Source: Chlorokybus atmophyticus (taxonomy: Eukaryota > Streptophyta > Chlorokybophyceae > Chlorokybales > Chlorokybaceae). From it: DNA of 58,410 nucleotides. Location: NCBI GenBank assembly GCA_009103225.1, contig RHPI01000003.1:114609-173018 (forward strand), read 5' to 3'. Below the pieces are notes generated by a model. The model had not been told where the DNA came from. It was given only the letters and a program-made list of their open reading frames with translations, and ran no database searches. Made by a program: the position numbers and the translations under genes. Shown here one piece after another: positions 47,775-57,648 of this stretch. The stretch's first letter is position 1; each line of letters begins with the position of its first letter.

Positions 47775-50700
47775 ATGGCGGCGGCGGCGGCGACCGTCGC
47801 CATGCCGGGGAGATGCTGCATGCAGCTGGTGTGTATGCTGCCGCCTCTCCGTTTGCAAACGCACTGTCGCTATCACCGCAGCAGGCTGTGCCGCTTGTCA
47901 GCCAGACGTCAAACGGGGAGCGCTTTCTTTACTGCCTCCGATCAAGGTGGGTTGCGTACCTACTTGTTTGTTGTCTTTTGGGATGATCTATAGATTACGA
48001 AAGGTGGACGTTGAGATGTCGTGGTAAGCAGTCCGTTGTGTGTTTGGCTCAATCTTCGCTAGCTGCCAGTAAAGCTGTAGCCATGCATGTAGTTGACTGC
48101 ATGTTACAGTGCTGCTATGCCTTGCAATGGAAACGCGCATCGTGCAACCTGTGCATTTCCAGGAGTCAGTCGATATGCAGCATGCCAAGTCGAGCAACAA
48201 AATTTAGAACCTTGCCTGAGTTGTGAGCTGCCGGATGGCAAAACATGGGAGTTTGAAAGCGCTGCCGAGTGTGAAGCCTTCTGGACTGCGTGGCGCCATC
48301 TGGTAGGTTGGTACATAGTCCGCAGTGTGCTGTTGCAGATTTGCGAGCGGGCATGCTGATTCTCGTCCCTTGCAACACGTCTGTCATTGCAGATGCCTCT
48401 CCACAACCCATCTGCCCCACCTCCCCTGCCGCACACCTTGTTGTCATATCCCCATGTGCGGCTGCACTTACGAGCACGAGATGCACGGAGTATGGGACCA
48501 GAGTGGTTCAAGGTTTCTGGTACGCTTCTGTTCTAGGATCTCTTACCTGCAACAATGCGAGTTATAATGACAAGGAAGGAATGGCAGTGAAGCCTTACCA
48601 TACCACCATGCCCCTAGCATAGCAGTTGGTACTACTACTATACCATATTGGCAGCAACGACATGTGGCCAATGGCTCTGTTCTTGTGCAGATGGCACAAC
48701 ACTCGCAGAAAAAGTAGCCAAGCGCATGCATGGCGCTTTGAGTGGCCATAGTGACAGGCAAGAGACTAGCAGTTGGTGCTCGTTTGTACATGCTCAAGAT
48801 GGTCTGGTCATCTCAAAAGTTGTGGCAGCAAGTCGCAGCTCAAGTGGTGCAATCCGCTGCTGTTGTCTTGCATGTCGCAGTTGCTGACCTCAACATGGTT
48901 ATTGTCTCACAATCTTCCCTTTTCTGTACATGCACCTCATGTTCTTTACCGCTGTGCAGAACAGCATGCTCGCTGCTCCTCAGCTGGGATGTCCAGTGCC
49001 TATGATGCTTATCAAGGAGAATTGCAAGGTGACCACATTGTGCAACCCAAAGACTGTCACTGCTGCCCGCCGTGCCTTTGGCATGGAAAGCTGCGAGTGG
49101 CTGGGCGTGAGCGGCGTGCTGGAGGTGTCCAGGCCAGAGTTTATTGTTGCCGCTGGAGTTGATGAGAGGTACAAGTGTGAGCTTGTGTGAGCAGATGGTG
49201 CGAACATATGCCCCTCTCATAGTGCAGAGTGATAACTTGCACTACTTGCCAGAAGGCTGAATCACTTTGCGCAGGGGCCAGTGGAGTGTGAGGCAGTTCA
49301 TGGGCGAGCAGGCTCGCGCGTTTCATCGGGCATTGGAATGTATGTCTGGCAAGATGCCATTTGATGCCGCAACCCCACAAGCACTGCCAGCACAAGTAAG
49401 GCAGCATGATTGTGGCCTACATGTTGCGCATGCGACTGCATTGCAGCAACCAACAGCTGTTGGTGAGCATGCTCTGTTTGTGCTTACATCATACAGCAAG
49501 CCCGTCCATTGTCAGCAGTGACGGAGAACTCACTCGCGTTGAAACACCCTTGATGCATCAACCGCAGCTGAAACTGTCATGCACGCGTTGTGAACAGGTG
49601 CGCGAGTCCCTGCAACAGCTCGAGGCTAGTTCAGTATCCTCTCATCACCACAGCATCCGAGTACTGTCTCCAAAGTTTGCTCCTCGAGTTGACTCTCCAC
49701 GCTGCTTTGCTGCTTATCATGAAGCCGGTCACGCGCTAATGGGTGCTTTGTCACCTATTGCTGATGTACGCAAACACCTGCTGCTTGATGAATTGTAAGC
49801 CAACTGCTGTGTCATTTATGAGACACATGTGGTGTTGCCTTACAGATTGAGTCTTCAGGCGTTGACTGTTTGGTGCAATCGGTGTGGTTGGGTACGACTA
49901 AGATACAGTTCCTCGCTGAGATTGAAGGCTGGCATGCCACAGTTCACGCCATGTCCGTGTGGCTAGGAGGACTGGTACTGGGATTCGCGCACAGGCAACG
50001 GCGGCTCTTGCATGCGGCATGTGCAGCTTGTATCTGGCTTACACTGTGCGGTTGCAGGTCTCGGAAGAGTTGATGTATGGCCGCGCGGACACGTATGGCT
50101 CCAGTGATGGCTGTGCTGGCTTTAGCGATGACCTTGCACAAGGCAAGTTGAGCCTACTTTGTAACTTGCGTACAGTGTGGGCGGATGCATTCAGGGTTGA
50201 TGCAAGAAACAGTCATGCATGGATGTTGCAACCACGCACTGTGTGGTGGTTGCACGCCGCATACACGCGCAAAGTGCGCGACAGTTGCATCCGTCAGGTT
50301 CTAGGTTGCATGGGGTTGCAGCTTCTAACCAAACTTCCTTGCCACTCACTACAGCAACCAGGCTTGCTGTGCAATACACATCCAGCTCTGATGGTAGTGA
50401 TGCATGGCACCCACCGGAGGAGAGCTTACTGGCTGTTGACTGCAAGCCTTGTGTTCGGACCCTAGGACTGCCGTACAGTGGCCCATATGATCATCGGGTC
50501 CTGGCTCTCATTGACCAGGCCTATTCGGTGGGTAGTGCAAATGAGAGCGCCTGACCACAACACCTTACAAAAGCTATTCACTCATGCTGTCAGCTTGTGC
50601 AATTCACAGGTGGCGTGCAGCAAACTTTCTCAGCATGAAGACGCGCTTCACCTCGTTGCAGGCGCCTTGATGGACACGCGCCACGTCACTCACGATCAGA

Positions 50701-50792
50701 TTATATCCTTGTGCCTGGAATGTGACAGCTTTGCCCATTTGGTTGTACCACAACCTGCAGAGCAAGAGGCAGCGCTGGCTGTCGTGCAATGA
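47775..50792 (+). CDS. FtsH-like M41 metallopeptidase without an AAA ATPase domain, probably organellar
   Basis: Best model has 13 exons: 47775-47946, 47994-48023, 48163-48302, 48393-48519, 48752-48897, 48960-49168, 49275-49395, 49447-49462, 49497-49765, 49846-49974, 50058-50142, 50355-50527 and 50610-50792 (599 aa). The first ~55 residues are Arg/Ser/Cys-rich without acids, like a transit peptide. The C-terminal third is M41-like: AAYHEAGHALMGAL (HExxH zinc site), KIQFLAEIEGWHATVHAMSVWLGGLVSEELMYGR in pieces (compare LGGRVAEELIFG), then DDLAQATRLAVQY (supplies the third zinc ligand region) and a final helical LHLVAGALMDTRHVTHDQI. The Walker A/B and SRH motifs of FtsH are absent. The DDLAQ|ATRL join requires a GC donor at 50143. 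An extra exon-like stretch at 48691-48750 is unplaced (see findings). Confidence 0.75.
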
Positions 50793-51812
50793 CAATTGAT
50801 GAGTAGTTCAGTCTAGATAGCCCAGGGTATGTACTAGTAAGCAGCATAGGTAGCTTGTTTTGTATCAACCTATGATATAAATGTTCAGCACATGCAACAG
50901 AACTTGCGTGCAGGGTGCTCGGTACATATGATGCGTGACATAGACCTTGTCAAACATGGGCATTCTGCTGCTGTGTGCTCACATCACACACAACCCAGCA
51001 ACGTCCGTGTCAGAGTGCGCTTACAACACAATGCTACGTGCCTGAGAAAGGTTTTCACAAACACAAATCAAGTGTATGGTTTACCGCTAGCTACCCGTAT
51101 ATTAATGTATTGATAACGTCAAATGCCAAAAAGTACATGTATCAGCGTATCAATGGCATTGACGTGTACCAGTCGAACAACATTCTACAAAACCGACAAA
51201 CCTGTACAGTGCTAGGGCATGATGAAAACAAGTGTGAGCTGTATTACCAGTACAACATAATTGTTTGCAGATCTTTGCGCACCTTCATAGTTCACGCAAC
51301 TCCATCAAGCTAACTACCCATTTTGTGCCTAGGACACTCTCTTGTGACTATCCGGGTTAAGACGTACATAGAGAAAACGACATTCTACCCACATGGCTTG
51401 TCTCAAGTCACAGGTTGTCATCAACATACTTCTTACACATCAAACCAGTTATGCCCTTTTTCAGTGACTATCTTTGATGGTATGTGTATCAGAGACAGCA
51501 ACAAGTTTAATGTCATATACAGTTATTTGCATTGATAATTTGGTGGATCGACACCACATACCCAAGAACAACAACACCCCTACATAAACCCGACCAAGAA
51601 TAACCCAGCATGGCGCATCCGACAAGATTGCTACCTCGCTAAGCATAACCATTGGTTCAAGCGACACTGCAGCTGCCCACCCACAAAGACATTGCAGGTA
51701 CACATGTGACACCACCCCAAGGACAGGCATGCAAATGCAAGCAATGGCAACAGAGCCTTTCTCCAACTTGTTGGTAAGAAACAGCGTGCGCAGAAATACA
51801 GTTGAACTACAT
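50793..51812. other. Convergent intergenic region
   Basis: About 1 kb between the 3' ends of the M41-like (+) and eL21 (-) genes. The longest plus frame (50975-51313) is AT-rich, starts at a non-ATG codon and has no motif. No RNA gene is recognised. Confidence 0.5.
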
Positions 51813-52864
51813 CTAATAACCACCCTTGTCTGCCGTGACATCGTACGGGATGGGGGTGACAGTCTCCATTTCTGACACGGGGACCGTGACGCCTGGCTTC
51901 GGGCCAGCGGGCTGGCGCCTCAGCACCACCTTGTCTGCAAATCACTTGAATTGATCAGAGAGAGCAGCACAGTATAACAATATAAGCATGAGCACAATAA
52001 CCAACACTGAAACCCAGTGCTAACCAATGCATTACTCGAGTGTTACACATTGGGCAGCAGACACGACAATGTAGTTACATAACACTATGCGTGCTACTAA
52101 CTATACTGTTTGCTACAGCGCAACCAGACAGACACAGCACAAAGTTGACGCAACAACGCTAGTTTGTTGAATATCTGTCACACACTGTAACTCTCTGCAT
52201 TTGGCTCCTTGTAATCAAAACGCCAAATGCACTCAGCCAACCCAACCAGCAGCCTAGTGCAAAAGGCATGCGCGGAGTACACCAAACTGGATACTCCAAT
52301 ACTCCAACCCATGAGCACAACTTGCGGTGCGGCAACATTCTAAAGATGGTAGAGGACTTGTGATAAGAGACAAAGTACTACATGCTAGATGGCAACTATA
52401 CTCCGGCCTTCACGTTATCCCGTTGCAAAAAGCATGCTCCACTAATCGGGGCTACGCGCATGACGTTGTTGCTGTCACACACGACAACGCTTACCTCCAG
52501 CCGCCTTCGCAGCCTTGCGCTTCTCGTCATTGAGCTTGACCCTGTTGAGAAAATCCTCCCTGCAGCGTGAGGGCTTGACGTGCTCGATGCGGACATGCAG
52601 GCGCTTGGGGATGACGCGGTTGCCGATGGTCTTGTTGACAATAACGCCAACAGCACGCTTGGTGACGTTCCACACGACGCCCGTGCGACCGTGGTAGAAC
52701 TTGTGGGGCATACCCTTGTGGACAGCGCCGTTCACCTTGATGTCCACATAGTCGCCCAGGCGGTAAGTCCTCAGGTACGTCGACACGGGGATGTAACCAT
52801 GCTGCCTGAAGCCTCGCGAGAAAAGATCTCGCGTCCTGGATCGCAGACCGTGCCCGGCCGGCAT
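51813..52864 (-). CDS. RPL21: 60S ribosomal protein eL21
   Basis: Two exons, 52864-52495 and 51934-51813, join in phase 1 (163 aa, the usual length for plant eL21). The start [19 protein letters not shown], the core [38 protein letters not shown] and [15 protein letters not shown], and the ending [14 protein letters not shown] are all family landmarks. The C-terminal TPIPYDV..GGY form is the plant type rather than the animal one. The intron (~560 bp) shows no convincing box C/D or H/ACA snoRNA. It is a structural component of the cytosolic large subunit. Confidence 0.97.
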
Positions 52865-53249
52865 CTTGCCCCCACAACAAGGACGACGCCCGCACCCACG
52901 CCGCCGCCGCCGCCGCCGCCGCCGCGGGCAAAGAGACCCACAACCCTAATTCCAAAGCGGCTTGGCTGCAGTGCGGGTCTTACCAACAGAGCAGCGAGCA
53001 AAGGCACTTAAGACCCGACAAACTTCTGAACAGGTCGATATCATCGATTAGCCGTTTATCAATGAGAATGAGATATCCCAAAAGCTTAGCAGGTATCTAG
53101 TTGTCACGTGCTTTCCCGGTTGCGGACTTTGTCTTTTGCTGCTTCGCTCTCAGCTCGCCGCCGCCGCCGCCGGCTGCGGCGGCGGCGAGGGAGGAAGAGG
53201 AGGAGGACAGCGAAAAGCAGGAAAAGAAGGCCAAGATCACGGATCAGAG
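52865..53249. promoter_or_regulatory. Promoter region of eL21 (possibly bidirectional)
   Basis: It holds two CG-rich triplet tracts (GCCGCCGCCGCC at ~52901-52924 and ~53157-53188) flanking an ordinary 230-bp segment with CACGTG at ~53105. It probably includes 5' UTRs of eL21 and of the small plus-strand ORF. Confidence 0.4.
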
Positions 53250-53675
53250 ATGGCGTGGTACATGGGTGATACTGAGGGCGCCGTCCTTGACTTGTGCGCT
53301 CTGATCACGGATGACGGCGACGAGTCCTGGGTCGGCCACGTGGACTACACCCTGGCGTTCCACGTGGCCATCGTCTGGCCTGGCCCAATCGGATCGGCGC
53401 ATCTGTATAACGACGACTACGTTGATGATCACCTGGAGCTGCACGCGATTGAAGCAGGGTGGGATGATGACGGCGAGGTTGAGGGGGAGGAGGAGGAGGA
53501 GAGTGCGGGTGAAGCAGAGTCCACTGTGGTTGTATTGAGAGAAGAAAGGAAGAAGAGTGTTGAGGAAGGATTCCGACCTGCACTTAGGGCACTGGAGCGC
53601 ATGGGTTCATCAATTGGACCCCAACGTTACCGAGGTGCGCTGATGCTTGATCACAGTCCTGATGGAATATCCTGA
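53250..53675 (+). CDS. Small acidic hypothetical protein
   Basis: An unspliced frame from ATG at 53250 gives 141 aa: MAWYMGDTEGAVLDL at the start, an acidic run (GEVEGEEEEESAGEAES) near residue 80 and a basic/acidic helix after it, ending LDHSPDGIS. Codon choice is biased to G/C at third positions, like eL21 next door, which favours real coding. The frame is open further upstream to 53136 but without an ATG. I recognise no domain. A second plus frame (53101-53304) overlaps it and is weaker. Whether introns extend the gene is uncertain. Confidence 0.45.
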   Translation: MAWYMGDTEGAVLDLCALITDDGDESWVGHVDYTLAFHVAIVWPGPIGSAHLYNDDYVDDHLELHAIEAGWDDDGEVEGEEEEESAGEAESTVVVLREERKKSVEEGFRPALRALERMGSSIGPQRYRGALMLDHSPDGIS

Positions 53676-53976
53676 TGGGATGTGTGGCGTGTGTGATATG
53701 TGTGATTTCTGTGCGGTATGTGGGGTGTTTAGTGCATTGCTTCATGATTTGTGGCGTTGGAGCTTTCTGATCTAGAGCAGCTTACTACAGGTGTCTGTGT
53801 GTTGGTGCTACTGCAGCTCTGTTGATGCCATAGTGTCGATCTGCTACACAGAAAGCTGTATCTGCTGATTGGCGTGTCGATGTTACGCTATGTGCTTGCC
53901 TATGCGTGCATTTACGCTGACTCTGTGTGCGCGTGGGTGTGTGTGCGCTCGTCCGTACGCATGCGTGCGCATCTAA

Positions 53977-55405
53977 ATGGACAAAGCATCTGAGAATCTC
54001 ATTTCAACAACCTCCCTCTCCCAAGCAGGTTCCCCTCCCCCTTCCCCTCGTCTTCCCATCGGCAGCAGCAGTGAAGCCTCCCCTCCCTCCCTCCCCCCCT
54101 CCCTCTCCCTCTCCCTCTCCCTCGCCCCCCTCCGCTCCCTCTCCCTCGCCGCCTCCGACGCCTCCGTCGGCCTCCGGCGCGCGCTGGGAGGGGGACTCGC
54201 TAGGGTGAGAAGGGCCGTCAAGACCGCGATGTTCGCGAGGACGAGCATCGGGGGAGGGGAGGGAAGGAAACCGACGGTGCTGATCATAGGTGAGGAGGGG
54301 AAGGTGGGGGTGGGCGTGGGTGGGTGGGTGGGTGGGTGGGCGTGGGTGTGGACGTAAGTGTGCATGTGTACGTGCACTCGCATATACATGCGAGCAAGTG
54401 ATGATAAGCAAGTGTAGGAACATGCGTGCAGACATGCACGTGCACGCCAGGATTATGCGCGCACACACTCTCGCACACGTGCTCAGAGATGCACACATAC
54501 ACAAGCACAGATGCACGAATGCACCTATACACAGTGACACGTACACGCACATGCACGCACACACGCTTCCCCCAGGTGCCGAGTTTGCCGCCGGCGAGTC
54601 CACCGCCCGTTCCCTCCTCCGTTCCTCCCTCTTCCTGGTCCAGTTCACCTCCTCCTCTTCCCTCTCCGACCAGCGCTCCCTCACGGTCGACCTCAGCTCC
54701 TTCCACGACTACCGCCTGGACGAGCTCCGCAAGGCCGGCGCCGCCCGCGTGGAGGCGGACCTGACGGACAGGGCCGCCCTGGCCGTCGCCATGAGGGGGG
54801 TCGCCGCCTGTGTCTATGTGGAAGGGTGGAGCCTGTTCGAACCGCATCTGGAAGTGGAGAGGGGCAAGGTCGTGGCGGATGTGGCCAAGGAGATGGGGGT
54901 GAAACATGTGGTGTATGCGGGGATGGAGGATGTGAGGGAGGGGGTGGAGAGGGAGGGGAAGGGGGAGGAGGGAAGGGGGTGGGTTGTGCCGCATTTTGAA
55001 GCCAAGGCGGAGGTGGAGGAGTATATGAAGGTGAGGGCGGACACGTGTGTGTGCATGCGCGCGTGCGTGTGTGGTTTCAACATGGACACGTGCACACATG
55101 CACGTGTACACATCTGACACATAGGTGTTTGTATTTGTCTCAACACAATACGCTTACGTGTGCATGTGTACATGTGCACATATTGTAATAAGGGACGGTT
55201 GGTCTTTTGCTCTATGTCGCAGAGTTGACTAATCGCACCAATGGTGTGCACACGCAGTCGATCGGCCTTCCAGTCACAAGCATCCGGATCCCGTTCTACT
55301 ACCACGAGATCCTCGACTTCGCCCTCTTCCGCGCCGAAACAGGTAACACCCTTCTTCCCAATCACCCCTCACACCACCCCAACCACAACACCAACAACAA
55401 TGTGC

Positions 55406-55497
<92 letters not shown>

Positions 55498-56606
55498 NTG
55501 CGTGTTATCGATCCTGTCGGACCCCGAGCGATTCGTGGGAAGGACCGTCGGGCTGGCGGGGGATCGACGGACGATGGGGGACTACTGCGAGGAGATGAGC
55601 GGGATGCTGGGGGCGAGGATCACGTATCACGCGGTGGAAACGGACTGGTAGGCTGGGCAGTACAGAACTGTGAGAGATCTCTGGCTACACTGTTTTGTGC
55701 GTGCGCGTGCGCGTGACTATGGGTGCGAGTGCGCGCGTGCGTGCATGTGTGCGTTCGCGCTTGCGGGCGTGCATGCGTGCATGCGTCTGTGTGTGTGTGC
55801 GCCTACATGTCCGCGTATGTGTGCACATGCGCTCACACGTGCATGCGCAGGCATGAGTGCGCGCATGTGCGTGCGTGCGTGCATGCACGTGTGTCGGCTT
55901 GTATCTGCGTGCTCATGGGCAAATGTGTGAGTGCATGCCTGCACGAGCGCATGCACATGTGCGTGTGTATCGGTGATATGTGTGCTAACACACGTGTATG
56001 TATATGCATGCATCCTTTGACCTTTCACATACCAAACTATAGCTTCCTCTCTTCAGGTTCGAGCAGAGGTCAGGTTTTGGCTTCGGGCGCGCCATCGCCA
56101 ACATGTACGCCTTTCTGGGCGACTACTCGTCAATGGTGGACCGGAGCGTCGAGGCCACGCTCGCGCTTCACCCCGACGCGGAGAGCTTTGCGCGCTGGAG
56201 CGGCCACGACGCAGCGGTGCGTGACATTGTTGTATCACATGTTGTATGTGGGTATGTGAAGGTGAGTTCGCAGAGTGTGATGAGGGCTGCATTGCAGGAA
56301 GCTGCGACGGGGTACCGTAAAGACTCGTACAAGAAGGACTCGAAGTGGGGCGACGGACTCCCCGCGCTGAGCTTCTGGTGAAAACGTCTACTGTGTTGTT
56401 GTTCAATCCAGATATGTCGGGTTTGCTGTTGCACGACTATGCTAACTGCTTGTGGGGATAATGACGTTGTACTTGTCTCAGGGGCAAGGCGGCGTTGTTT
56501 TCGGACACGCTGGCCATGAGTGCACACGCCACACGGAAGACGAGTTCCAGACGCTGGGAGGTAAGCTAGTGTTGTCATGGCTATCTTCCCGCAACTTGTC
56601 CTTCTG

Positions 56607-56637
<31 letters not shown>

Positions 56638-56982
56638 CTCCTCCTCCAGAACGTCCGCGCGATGGCCCGCGTGGTCAAGCTCCAGCACGGCGCCTTGCAA
56701 CACACCTCTGACCAACCAACATCATCGGGCTCGACAACGGTGCCGTTGGTCGGGGTGCTCAAGGCGAGGAGCGCGTTCCGGCGGGGATCGTCGAGGGCGA
56801 CGCAGGAGGCGAAGAGGAGACTGGGGACCCCGGCGACACCGCGCACACCACGCACACCAAGGTGCGCGTGGGTGTGGGTGTATGTGTTGACTTGGGATGC
56901 TGATGATGGTTGGCTTTGCTTGCTCAGGGCCATTACTCAGGGGATGCTCGTGGACGACACGGGGCAAGTGCTCATCGCGTGA
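53977..56982 (+). CDS. NMRAL1/HSCARG-like NAD(P)-binding protein, interrupted by an assembly artefact
   Basis: Exons modelled: 53977-54289, 54576-55030, 55258-55342, [gap], ~55499-55647, 56057-56216, 56298-56377, 56482-56560, 56650-56861 and 56928-56982. The N-terminus is Ser/Pro-rich, possibly a targeting peptide. Rossmann start VLIIGAEFAAGESTARSLL lacks the middle Gly of GxxGxxG. Then DLTDRAALAVAMRGV, VERGKVVADVAKEMGVKHVVYAG and FEAKAEVEEYMK (textbook NmrA), LPVTSIRIPFYY, LSDPERFVGRTVGLAGD and RAIANMYAFLGDYSSMVDR (compare NMRAL1 RDLANMFRFY). After residue ~330 a Lys/Arg/Thr-rich extension ends VDDTGQVLIA. NMRAL1 is a redox sensor that binds NADP(H). About 35 residues expected between exons 3 and 4 are missing at the poly-C/N tract. 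Confidence 0.8.
54055..54140 (+). repeat. CTCCCT hexanucleotide tract within exon 1 of the NMRAL1-like gene
   Basis: Imperfect CCCTCC/CTCTCC repeats encode PPSLPPSLSLSLSLAP. This variable-length region lies inside predicted coding sequence. It makes the true N-terminus uncertain. Confidence 0.7.
55407..55498. other. 91-base poly-C run ending in N (assembly artefact)
   Basis: C occurs 91 times without interruption, followed by a single N at 55498 and then directly by coding sequence with no visible acceptor site. Such a run is typical of a read-through artefact or a badly closed gap. It lies where NmrA-family proteins need more coding sequence. Confidence 0.85.
55690..56000 (+). repeat. GTGC/GCGT-rich low-complexity intron
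   Basis: Almost the whole 55648-56056 intron is impure GTGCGTGC/CATGCGTGC repeat, matching the style of other introns in the window. Open frames through it are Cys/Ala/Arg repeats, not genes. Confidence 0.8.
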
Positions 56983-57648
56983 GGGCTACTCGACGTGTGT
57001 TTACATTAGAGCTGCGCGACGCACACTCCAAGATAACGTGCATGCACGGCCAAGCATAGCCACAAGCAACAAACACAGCACTCCATTAGACGGGGGCCAA
57101 GGCAGAGTTTCAACTCTAGGACTTACTGACTCAACCTATTGCTAGAACCAACTTCTAGACCCTCATACAGCGAGGGAAGCAGAGACAGCCAGGACTCAAC
57201 AACGGTAACCACCTGCAGAATGCAGGGGCAACATGTTCGCTGGTTGATCTGTTGGCATGAACATTGAACATTGAAGTGGTTTGAGCTGCTTTTCTCCTGA
57301 GTCGGTGATTTGATTAGCTCCTGTGTGCGTACAGCCCCTTCGTAATATACATGTATACATGAGGCTCACTCCTCAACCTTTGAATGCAAGTACCAGATAA
57401 CATAAAGGCATGGTGGACAGGGTATTGCACAGCCAACAACAGTGTAATACTGTAACAGCCTATGCTTTACATCTGTAGTGCATCCCCGTGTTGCAGTCAT
57501 GGTCACAGCGCGGTTAACGTCTGACCCCTGCCGTTGCATGCCAAGTTCATTGCGTGCGTGCGTGCGTGACACCCATGTCATCAATTGAGGACAACAGAAG
57601 GAGACACCATCCAACAGCCAGTTTAGCACCAGTTACACACATACAACC
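56983..57648. other. Convergent intergenic space
   Basis: It separates the 3' ends of the NMRAL1-like (+) and IFT43 (-) genes. A short GTGCGTGCGTGCGTG run lies at ~57552. No gene is recognised. Confidence 0.55.
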
